From contig DUVQ01000158.1 in NCBI GenBank assembly GCA_012840965.1, positions 1 to 55,924 on the forward strand: DNA of 55,924 nucleotides. The letters are read 5' to 3'. Under the pieces are notes generated by a model. That model searched no databases, had not been told where the DNA came from, and saw only the letters and a list, made by a program, of their open reading frames with translations. The stretch's first letter is position 1. Each line of letters opens with the position of its first letter. Below, piece by piece: positions 18,031-24,498 of this stretch. Source of the stretch: Oligoflexales bacterium. GTDB taxonomy: Bacteria > Myxococcota_A > UBA9042 > DTJE01. A program made the position numbers and the translations under genes.

Positions 18031-18240
18031 TCGCCAAATTAAAAAAAGACTAACCACTCGAATTTACGCCAATTACACATTTTTCTTTTCTGAAAACCGC
18101 CCATTTCTTTTTTTTATGCTTTTTTTCTGTTCGCCATAAAAAAAAAAGGCTAACCACTTGAATTTACGCCAATTACACATTTTTCTTTTCTGAAAAATGC
18201 CCATTTCCTTTTTTTTATGTTTTTTCTGTTCGGTATTTAA
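18031..18240. repeat. AT-rich tandem repeat, ~100-bp unit, two copies plus a partial third
   Basis: Unit 1 (18031-18130) and unit 2 (18131-18229) each begin TCGCCA, run through an A tract, share CTAACCACT, AATTTACGCCAATTACACAT and TTTTCTTTTCTGAAAA, and end with a T-rich tract and CTGT. A third partial unit starts at 18230 with TCGG and an A tract. The differences are mainly in homopolymer length, which fits slippage. The block lies ~160 bases upstream of the paired lipoprotein genes. Confidence 0.88.
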
Positions 18241-18397
18241 AAAAAAGCTCCAACTGCGGCTGGATTGCTTTTGTGGGTGCCACTTTGTGAATGAGGCTGG
18301 TCTTTCTAGCTTGACAAATGGGGAGTGAATTCCAGACCATTTGCGCGAGTTCTGTCTGTTATTTTCATCAAAGCTGGTTGCTTTAGGGGGTTTTCAA

Positions 18398-19117
18398 ATG
18401 GAACTATGCGCATTTTTTAAGGCGGCCGCTTTTGGAAAGGCGGGAAGCCGCTTGTCGTTGGTGACAGCTCTGCTGCTCGCGACCTGGGGTTTTGGATGTG
18501 CGACTGAGACCTGTCCGCCGCCCGAGGAGGTAGATGTCGGCATCTGTAGAGCCGAAAACGCCCAGGTTTCAGGTGTGCAGTACGGCGACCGCACAACTGG
18601 CGAGGCATCCGCATGGGTGGAATATGCATGTGCGGCGACATCCATGGAAGAACGCGTCTATACGTTTTACGGGGAAATCGAGTGCCTGGATCCTCAAACG
18701 CCGATTGAGAAATGGAGCTCTGTTGACTGGGGGCTCTATGTTAGAGTCAAACTCCCTGGTAAAATCTGCTCTTGTGACCCCATGCGCGATGGTTGCGGCT
18801 TTTCCTTCAAGCTCTACTTCGACAGGCTTGTCGACGTTCCCAAAGAGGGGCAAGTGTTTGACTTGACCCAGGCAACCCTTCCTTACAACTGGCTTAATAT
18901 CTCGGCTGACCGAGACTACGAAATTACGGGGGGAACTCTCGAATTCGTTACGCTTAAATCAGATCAGTATTCATACAAGATTCGCAACCTGACATTAACC
19001 AGAGATGGTGCAGCGTATGGCGAGACTCCCCCCAAATGTTACAACCCCGAAACAATAACGGTCGATTCTATTTCAATCGACTGCTTGCCATCACAGGAGA
19101 TTGCTGAGGTCTTGTGA
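18398..19117 (+). CDS. Lipoprotein, first of a tandem paralogous pair
   Basis: 239 residues from the ATG at 18398, preceded by AGGGGG 7 bases upstream. The N-terminus carries a signal ending in the lipobox G-F-G-C. The mature protein has about ten cysteines, conserved in position in the next gene: C-R-A-E-N, the E-C-L-D-P block, C-S-C-D, K-C-Y-N-P-E-T-I and a Cys near the end. That suggests a disulphide-stabilised beta-rich secreted domain. Shared blocks with the neighbour include V-F-D-L-T-Q-A, I-T-G-G-T-L-E-F, Q-Y-S-Y-K-I and N-L-T-L. No outside family recognised; a lineage-specific surface lipoprotein is likely. Confidence 0.8.
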   Translation: MELCAFFKAAAFGKAGSRLSLVTALLLATWGFGCATETCPPPEEVDVGICRAENAQVSGVQYGDRTTGEASAWVEYACAATSMEERVYTFYGEIECLDPQTPIEKWSSVDWGLYVRVKLPGKICSCDPMRDGCGFSFKLYFDRLVDVPKEGQVFDLTQATLPYNWLNISADRDYEITGGTLEFVTLKSDQYSYKIRNLTLTRDGAAYGETPPKCYNPETITVDSISIDCLPSQEIAEVL

Positions 19118-19170
19118 TGCTTAGCGGCTCGAATGCATTTGTTCGACACTTCTTTGTAGGAGGCTCTCGA

Positions 19171-19908
19171 ATGGAAAAACGCGCATCTATTGGGCGAGCC
19201 GCTTTTGGGGCTTTCCTTGAGTACAAAAACCACGTCCCTGTTATGACCGTCCTGCTTGCCATGGCTTGGAGTTTCGGTTGTGATAAAGAAGAATGCTTAA
19301 CGCACGTGGAATTCGTCGGCACCTGTAGAGCAGAAAACCCATTGATTTCAGGTGTACATTACGGCAATCGAACACTGGACGAAGGCGACTCCTCTGCAAT
19401 TGTGGAATATGCATGTGCAACCAAGGGAATTGACGGGCGCCCAAGCCTGTTGGCAGGAGGAGTCGAGTGCCTAGATCCTGAAACTCCATTCCAGGAATGG
19501 GGCTCTGCTGACTGGGGCATGGCTATTTATGTGAGGCTCCCTCTTGAAACATGCTCGTGCGACTACAAGCGTGATGAATGTTACATTTATTTCTGGCTTT
19601 TCTTTGAGGACCAGGTCGACGCTCCTAAAGACGGAGCCGTGTTTGACTTGACCCAAGCAAAACTAGGTGATGGGAAGTTAAACATCACATCCGACAGCGA
19701 CTACAAAGTTACCGGAGGAACTATCGAATTTATTTCCCTGAAATCCAATCAGTATTCATACAAGATTCACAACCTGACATTGTCCAAAATTCCAATAGGA
19801 TACGGCGAATCTCCCCCTCATTGTTTCAACCCCGAAACGATAAAGATCGACACCATGTCAGTCAACTGCGTGCCAACGACACACGATGTGACGACTTGCG
19901 AATGGTAA
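19171..19908 (+). CDS. Lipoprotein, second of a tandem paralogous pair
   Basis: 245 residues from the ATG at 19171, with AGGAGG 7 bases upstream. The lipobox is S-F-G-C. It aligns along its whole length with the upstream gene (C-R-A-E-N, E-C-L-D-P-E-T-P, C-S-C-D, V-F-D-L-T-Q-A-K, Q-Y-S-Y-K-I-H-N-L-T-L, C-F-N-P-E-T-I-K), so the pair arose by tandem duplication and has since diverged well beyond a recent copy. The longer frame back to 19114 overlaps the first gene and is not needed. Function unknown. Confidence 0.8.
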   Translation: MEKRASIGRAAFGAFLEYKNHVPVMTVLLAMAWSFGCDKEECLTHVEFVGTCRAENPLISGVHYGNRTLDEGDSSAIVEYACATKGIDGRPSLLAGGVECLDPETPFQEWGSADWGMAIYVRLPLETCSCDYKRDECYIYFWLFFEDQVDAPKDGAVFDLTQAKLGDGKLNITSDSDYKVTGGTIEFISLKSNQYSYKIHNLTLSKIPIGYGESPPHCFNPETIKIDTMSVNCVPTTHDVTTCEW

Positions 19909-19960
19909 AGCACCCGGTTTTTGCTTGAAAAACGGCACAAACAGCTTTGCCCGCCCGTTT

Positions 19961-19996
19961 CAAAGTGACATTCAAAGTGACATTTTTGTCACTTTG
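19961..19996. repeat. Repeat cluster A: direct plus palindromic CAAAGTGACA
   Basis: One CAAAGTGACA at 19961-19970 is followed by a perfect 10-bp inverted repeat at 19973-19996 (arms CAAAGTGACA and TGTCACTTTG, loop TTTT). It lies 44 bases beyond the stop of the AlbA_2-type gene. An identical palindrome lies on the other side of that gene at 21119-21142. Confidence 0.92.
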
Positions 19997-20040
19997 GAGC
20001 GGTTACTTTTCCCCAAACTCGGGGCAGACAACTTTTAACC

Positions 20041-21096
20041 TTATCTCAGCACTTCCCATACTGGATTCTGTTTAGAATTAAGTCGCCTGATGTAGTCCTT
20101 GTCTCTTAAAGAATCCAGCGCTCTCTGGACCGTTCTTACAGTTTTTGAGGTCTTGTTTGCTATCTCTTCTCTCGAAGAATCTGGTTTCAGCTTCAAGATA
20201 GCGTAAACCGCTTTCTCGGTACCATTCAAAGTGACATCCAAAGTGACATCCAAAATGTCACTTTGAAGCAGCGGACGGTAGATTATGAATTTGAAACCGT
20301 TCTCAGTATTTTCGTAGGCATATCTGATTCCCGAATCTGTACATAAGCTATCGATTCTCTTAAAACCACTGCCAAACTGTTCTATATACCTACCCAAATA
20401 CAAAATCTTCGAGATAGTCGCATTTCTAATTTCAGATTCCACATTACCCCTTATGTACTCTTCGGGCGAGTGCCTACTAGCGTAACCTCCGGGACTGTAA
20501 ATGGTTATCATGCCTGGGTGAATACATATCTCATGAACAGTCCTGCTTCCATATATTGCGTGAGCAAAACCGTTTGCCAGAACCTCTCTGATAACCGCTG
20601 GCGGAATCTCAGGGACTTCAATTCTTTCTGAACCAGTAATCTCGCTTCTCCAGCGTATATTCTTAAATATGTAATCTTCAGCTTTCTTCAATAAATTATG
20701 GATGTTATCCTCGATCAACTTCATATCGAGAATCGTCAACTTTTCATCAGTTGCAAATATACCTAGTTTCAGGGGAACTGGCTGAGTGCTACCAAAGAGA
20801 ACATTACCAGCATTCGTCAGGTGCTCACCCTTGACAAGGCCAAACCTATTTAAAATCACAGGGCTGGTATACCTGCCATCAGGTAGTCTTCCGGCTGCTA
20901 CCGCCTTTTGCCAAAAAGTCTTTATCGCGGCTTTATCGACCTGCTTTGACAAAACATCAGATCTGCCGTTTTCCCATTTTGTACGATATTTGTTTGCTTC
21001 GAAGAAAGCTCTCATTTCCTCGGGGCTTACTTCCCTATCTTCATCAGCAGTTCGCAAATAGTACCTGCCCGCTATAGTGCTCGCCTCTGCTTTCCA
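20041..21096 (-). pseudogene. AlbA_2/Schlafen-type ATP-binding regulator, 5'-truncated
   Basis: The family usually has an N-terminal AlbA_2 (Schlafen) domain, a GHKL-type HATPase_c_4 domain and a winged helix, at about 450-550 residues. Here the frame opens at a stop at 21097-21099 and starts inside the end of AlbA_2 with A-G-R-Y-Y-L-R-T-A-D-E-D. No ATG, GTG or TTG precedes that point; the first possible start is TTG 21057. The ATPase-like part has V-I-R-E-V-L-A-N-G-F-A-H-A-I, G-M-I-T-I-Y-S-P-G-G and the late F-G-S-G-F-K-R-I. A D-V-T-L repeat linker precedes a C-terminal winged helix (S-R-E-E-I-A-N-K-T-S-K-T-V-R-T-V). It is either a broken gene or a shortened regulator using the TTG. Confidence 0.75.
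20227..20265. repeat. Repeat cluster B inside the AlbA_2-type gene
   Basis: Two direct copies of CAAAGTGACAT (20227-20237, 20239-20249) and one inverted copy ATGTCACTTTG (20255-20265). On the coding strand the direct copies encode D-V-T-L-D-V-T-L. The order direct, direct, inverted matches clusters A and C. Confidence 0.9.
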
Positions 21097-21097
21097 T

Positions 21098-21142
21098 CAA
21101 AGTGACACTATTATCCCACAAAGTGACATTTTTGTCACTTTG
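21098..21142. repeat. Repeat cluster C: direct plus palindromic CAAAGTGACA
   Basis: One CAAAGTGACA at 21098-21107 and the perfect 10-bp inverted repeat with TTTT loop at 21119-21142, identical to the palindrome of cluster A. The stop codon closing the truncated gene's upstream frame (21097-21099) touches the first repeat copy, so the truncation point coincides with this cluster. Confidence 0.92.
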
Positions 21143-21249
21143 GAATCTTGTATCGAGATGCAAATTCAGGATTCAGAAAAGCTGCTGGAGATTTTGCTAA
21201 TCCGTGTTAAGCTGTTGCGGCGCTGGGTCTTGCTTTTTGGAGAAATTTT

Positions 21250-22299
21250 ATGGCTACTAAAAGATATCGCAGTCTGGTGACGGGGGCTTGCACTCCTGCT
21301 GGTCGGATTTTGGTTGAGGGGCTGTCTGCTAATGGCCATTTTGTGGTGGCTACGGACTCGCCTGAGGCCTTTGGTGCTGATGATGGGCGCTTGGCTGATG
21401 CTGCTAGGGCAGTGCGAGATGTAGCCGATATGGTCGTGCCAGTGGATCCGGCAACGCCTGGGACGATGGATCCGCTGTTGGCTGGTGTTAACTTTGTGTT
21501 TGCTGCTCATAGTGCGCCGCCGGACGCTCCTACCTGGAAAGCCCGCTACAACATCGATGTCCAGGGCACTACAAACCTGATCGAGTCGATTGAAAGAGCG
21601 GCTCCAAAGCTGCGTAGGCTGGTGTTTATTAGTACCGCGGCGATTCATGGGGTCCAGGAAAAATATACTGGGGCAATCACCGAGGATTCTCCCATTGTGC
21701 CTGCTGATGACCGTGCTAGGGCACGCTGGTTTGGCGAATTTGTGGTCAAGGATTTGTGCCCCAAAAAGGGCATTTCATACACAATCCTGCGTCCTGCCCA
21801 CCTTGTCACTGACTACGAGGCATGCGACCTGCAGCCGTTGCTTTGGCTTCTGAAGAGCCCAGTAGTTTTGGTACCATCGGTACTTAATTCCAGCATATCG
21901 CTACTTTCGGGGCGGGATCTTTGGGGCGCAGCAGACCACATTGCCAAGTATGCGTCAGGCCACAACCAAATTTTCTTGGTGGCTGATAAAACGCACACCA
22001 CTGTTGGCGACGTGTTGAAGGCTCTGGCTTCAGGCGCAGGTAAAAAGGCGATTGACCTTCCCGGCCCCTGTCACGTCAGCTGGCACAAGGCCCTGCAACT
22101 GGCCCTAGAGCCAATCAAATTTGTCGGCACTCCAAAGCTAAAACTACCTCAAGACATTATCGAATCAATATCCGCCCTCACCCACAACCGGATAGTATCA
22201 CCAACACAACTAGAGAAGGTTGGCGGCTACACAATCAAGATAACGGACTCGCACGAAACGCTAACCGCCCTAGGTTCGAGGTTCAAAGGCAGAGAATGA
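21250..22299 (+). CDS. Extended SDR (NAD-dependent epimerase/3beta-HSD-like) with altered active site
   Basis: 349 residues from ATG 21250, with a GGAGA ribosome site about 7 bases upstream. The N-terminal Rossmann motif is altered (V-T-G-A-C-T-P-A-G, where G-A-x-G-x-x-G is usual). Other family features are N-I-D-V-Q-G-T-T-N-L-I-E, L-V-F-I-S-T-A-A-I-H-G, and I-L-R-P-A-H-L. The catalytic Tyr-x-x-x-Lys appears to be replaced by Arg155-x-x-x-Arg159 (R-A-R-A-R-W-F-G-E), judging from the conserved G-E that normally follows. It may therefore be a binding or regulatory protein rather than a dehydrogenase, or use other residues. Substrate unknown. Confidence 0.8.
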   Translation: MATKRYRSLVTGACTPAGRILVEGLSANGHFVVATDSPEAFGADDGRLADAARAVRDVADMVVPVDPATPGTMDPLLAGVNFVFAAHSAPPDAPTWKARYNIDVQGTTNLIESIERAAPKLRRLVFISTAAIHGVQEKYTGAITEDSPIVPADDRARARWFGEFVVKDLCPKKGISYTILRPAHLVTDYEACDLQPLLWLLKSPVVLVPSVLNSSISLLSGRDLWGAADHIAKYASGHNQIFLVADKTHTTVGDVLKALASGAGKKAIDLPGPCHVSWHKALQLALEPIKFVGTPKLKLPQDIIESISALTHNRIVSPTQLEKVGGYTIKITDSHETLTALGSRFKGRE

Positions 22300-22321
22300 C
22301 GTCCCCTAAATGCCTAGGCCC

Positions 22322-22441
22322 TTAGGAAAAATTCCCTTCAAGACATTCCATCATGTAGGTTCGCATTAAGATTTGTGCATCGGCGGACTTTTCTTTGGCG
22401 AGATTGCGAATTTTGTCTTTTAGCTGCCTTGATGTTTTCAT
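22322..22441 (-). pseudogene. abiEii: AbiEii toxin stub
   Basis: Directly after abiEi, an ATG at 22441 opens M-K-T-S-R-Q-L-K-D-K-I-R-N-L-A-K-E-K, then Q-I-L-M-R-T-Y-M-M-E, which is the conserved N-terminus of AbiEii nucleotidyltransferase toxins. The frame stops after 39 residues, before the G-G-x-x-L-x-x-x catalytic motif of the intact ~300-residue toxin; downstream sequence runs into the end of the SDR gene. The toxin has been lost by deletion. The start is 3 bases from the abiEi stop, the normal AbiE operon spacing. Confidence 0.8.
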
Positions 22442-22443
22442 CT

Positions 22444-23037
22444 CTACAGAAGTACCTCAAGGTACGGCTTCAGTATTGTTCTTACATGAAAGGCTTCTGC
22501 ATACTGCATCAGCACCCTAAGATTCTTATCGTTCCGACGAGCATAAGATTTCAAGGCATCTAAAAAAACCTGTATTTCCACACTGCTTCTGCTGCGTAAA
22601 ATATCGCACAGCGTTCTTTCTATGTCGTAGACTGGAACTGTATGACCAAACGGCGTCTTCACCTCACTTAAGCCAAGTCCATGTAGTCTTTCCATTATTG
22701 TGTAAACCTTGATTCCGTCTTGCTTCAAACGATGCGGGTTGTATCCAGTCTTTACTGTGACTGAGTAATAAGACGGTTCCCTATTAGTCATATCATGTAA
22801 AAATAGTGCCGTTTCATGAGAAAAAACGGCCTGAGCTGATCTCAGATGAATCAAGTACATAGAATCAGGCCATACATCAGCTGACACATAGATGCCATGC
22901 CCCGCTCGTTCCAGCTCCATTTCCTGGATAGCCCTATAAAATTCATACTTGCTGACACCTAGGTCTAAGATTTCCTTTGATGTAAGCCAACCTTGGTTTT
23001 CCCGTAGAAGTTGTTTCACGATACGTTCAGCGGTCAT
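22444..23037 (-). CDS. abiEi: AbiEi-type antitoxin/repressor
   Basis: AbiEi is the antitoxin of the type IV AbiE system, which gives phage resistance by abortive infection in known examples and represses its own operon. The 197-residue protein has an N-terminal winged helix (W-L-T-S-K-E-I-L-D-L-G-V-S-K-Y-E-F-Y) and A-G-H-G-I-Y, then the C-terminal AbiEi domain with F-S-H-E-T-A-L-F-L-H and V-Y-D-I-E-R-T-L-C-D. ATG 23037 is chosen since AGGAAGGAG lies just upstream and a 13-bp inverted repeat sits before it. The cognate toxin is reduced to a stub, so this is an orphan antitoxin. Confidence 0.88.
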   Translation of the reverse strand: MTAERIVKQLLRENQGWLTSKEILDLGVSKYEFYRAIQEMELERAGHGIYVSADVWPDSMYLIHLRSAQAVFSHETALFLHDMTNREPSYYSVTVKTGYNPHRLKQDGIKVYTIMERLHGLGLSEVKTPFGHTVPVYDIERTLCDILRSRSSVEIQVFLDALKSYARRNDKNLRVLMQYAEAFHVRTILKPYLEVLL

Positions 23038-23046
23038 GGCTCCTTC

Positions 23047-23084
23047 CTTTCGTGCTAATATCATATTTTAAATTAGCACGAAAG
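23047..23084. promoter_or_regulatory. Inverted repeat operator upstream of abiEi
   Basis: Perfect 13-bp arms CTTTCGTGCTAAT (23047-23059) and ATTAGCACGAAAG (23072-23084) with a 12-base AT-rich spacer, beginning 10 bases upstream of the abiEi start. Known AbiEi proteins bind inverted repeats at this position to autorepress, so this is the probable operator. Confidence 0.8.
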
Positions 23085-23157
23085 TAAATGGCGGGCAGGC
23101 AAGGCTGGGGCGGGAAGAGGCAACACAGGTATTCGAAACATGGCTACGTCCAGTGTA

Positions 23158-23595
23158 TTAGGCGGCTTCATCCATTGTAATCCGCAGTGGTTCGCGTGCT
23201 GCGTCCGATGACAGGTCTTTTAGTTCGTTTTCTATCAGGTCCAGAAGCCGGTCGGCAAGCCCGGCGCGTGCAGCCATCCAGATGCGCAAGACCACCTCGG
23301 TGTTGTAGTCCATGCCCGACGGCTCGTCGCCACGGGACTCCCATTGCGAAACCACCGAGTGGTTCGCCATATTTAGCACCTTGGCAAGGTCTGTCTGGCG
23401 CATCCGAAGATACTTTCGAATGAAACGAACCTCAGAACCGCTCAAACGGCCCGGCTTTTTAACCAGCGAACTAAACGCAGCCTCTTGAAGATGCCGAAGG
23501 TTGACATCTGGAACACGCTGGCCCTGCACCTCCACCATCCGAGCATTCACCAACAGAACCGGAAATCCCAATTCCAGAAAAAGAACGTTGGACAT
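23158..23595 (-). CDS. HTH antitoxin, MqsA/YgiT-like without the zinc ribbon
   Basis: 145 residues. The central part (S-G-S-E-V-R-F-I-R-K-Y-L, then Q-T-D-L-A-K-V-L-N-M-A, then V-V-S-Q-W-E-S) is the helix-turn-helix typical of YgiT/MqsA-type antitoxins (L-T-G-x-E-I-R-F-L-R-K). The usual N-terminal pair of C-x-x-C motifs is missing. ATG 23595 has GGAGGG 7 bases upstream; an in-frame TTG at 23601 overlaps the stop of the DUF4258 gene. It lies directly downstream of the DUF4258 gene, so the pair forms a toxin-first operon and this protein probably represses it. Confidence 0.8.
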   Translation of the reverse strand: MSNVLFLELGFPVLLVNARMVEVQGQRVPDVNLRHLQEAAFSSLVKKPGRLSGSEVRFIRKYLRMRQTDLAKVLNMANHSVVSQWESRGDEPSGMDYNTEVVLRIWMAARAGLADRLLDLIENELKDLSSDAAREPLRITMDEAA

Positions 23596-23597
23596 GA

Positions 23598-23915
23598 TCA
23601 ACCCTCCAAACCGCCGCCCAAGCGAACAACAGTCACGACAAGCATCCAGCCCTCGAATGCAACAATCACCCGAAGAGGCATGCCGTCAACAGACTGGCCC
23701 TCGAAGCAATAACTCCAGTTAAATAGTCGTTCATCATACCGGTCTCGCCGTGGCACATGATGCCCCTGTTCCAACACGACCTCGATGTCAGGAAGCGAAA
23801 CATCGCGCTCTGAACATCGCTGGCGTGCATGAGGCAGGATCCGATACTCACCAGTAGTAAGAGCCAAGGAGACCCGGTTAAGTAACTCTTGCCGTCCAAG
23901 CTTCGGTGCCTTCAC
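23598..23915 (-). CDS. DUF4258 protein, probable toxin
   Basis: About 105 residues from GTG 23915. The domain shows I-L-P-H-A-R-Q-R-C-S-E-R-D-V-S, I-E-V-V-L-E-Q-G and a C-terminal strand L-V-V-T-V-V, matching DUF4258, a small fold encoded next to YgiT/MqsA-type antitoxins and related to RelE/MqsR-like RNases. GTG 23915 (with GGAGG 4 bases upstream) is preferred over TTG 23975, because a perfect inverted repeat at 23944-23966 then falls in the promoter region instead of inside the gene. Toxic activity is inferred from context. Confidence 0.78.
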   Translation of the reverse strand: MKAPKLGRQELLNRVSLALTTGEYRILPHARQRCSERDVSLPDIEVVLEQGHHVPRRDRYDERLFNWSYCFEGQSVDGMPLRVIVAFEGWMLVVTVVRLGGGLEG

Positions 23916-23943
23916 CTCGCCTCCACGTCGAACCCCCAAGCTC

Positions 23944-23966
23944 CAAATGTTAGCCAATAACATTTG
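23944..23966. promoter_or_regulatory. Inverted repeat operator upstream of the DUF4258 gene
   Basis: Perfect 9-bp arms CAAATGTTA and TAACATTTG with a 5-base spacer, 29 bases before the GTG 23915. Its symmetry and place suggest the binding site of the adjacent HTH antitoxin. Confidence 0.7.
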
Positions 23967-24120
23967 TTTTATCAAGCCATGAATTTTTCATTCATCTACA
24001 GAACCACACCCTAGGCTGGCACTGATTTGCCGAGGTGAGGTTTCTCTAAGTAATCCGTTTGTACTCATTATCTCGATTAAATACCATTTCCGCGCTTCTG
24101 AACGACGTTGGAGGTTCGTG

Positions 24121-24422
24121 ATGCGAACTGGCCTTATTATCGCGCTGTTCCTCGTTGGTTGTGCAGCCCCGGAAAGTGACACCCCCCTTGATGTCCGCGA
24201 CTCTACCTAAAATGCAGCCAATGATTCCTGTGTCCCACTAAACGGGTCGTCCGCGGACAGCATGTGTGTTTTTGTCCTGGGGCCGATGAGTCGCACTCCC
24301 ATTCGACTCCTTTCTGTGAGCACGAGAGCAGTTATGCAGCCATGAACCGCTGCATGGACGAGTGTCTCAAGCGGTGCCCATTAACGGATGTGATTGTACC
24401 CGACGATGGCACGCCGGACTAA
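24121..24422 (+). pseudogene. Decayed small lipoprotein gene (internal stop and frameshift)
   Basis: An ATG at 24121, with GGAGG 6 bases upstream, opens M-R-T-G-L-I-I-A-L-F-L-V-G-C, a good lipoprotein signal, but a TAA at 24208-24210 ends it after 29 residues. The same frame goes on with N-D-S-C-V-P-L-N-G-S, and from about 24286 a shifted frame gives D-E-S-H-S-H-S-T-P-F-C-E-H-E-S and C-M-D-E-C-L-K-R-C-P before a TAA at 24420. The pieces together look like one ~100-residue Cys-rich lipoprotein broken by a stop and a frameshift. A 29-residue functional lipoprotein is possible but less likely. Confidence 0.5.
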
Positions 24423-24498
24423 CACTCTTAACACCCAGTTTACAGCTACGTCAAAGCCACTCCGAAAAGCCACTTTGATAATATCCTTTGAAGATCGT

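Larger units (their letters stand above)
17612..18397. other. Long gap with a possible gene remnant and AT-rich repeats
   Basis: No intact gene is supported in these ~790 bases. It includes a short possible frameshifted coding remnant on the minus strand (17702-17858) and two AT-rich ~100-bp tandem repeats from 18031. The remaining sequence shows no RNA gene or convincing terminator to my eye. Confidence 0.6.

Noticed and set aside
19913-19945. Terminator hairpin after the second lipoprotein gene
   Set aside because: The CCGGTTTTT/GAAAAACGG pairing is imperfect, AT-dominated and has no following U tract.
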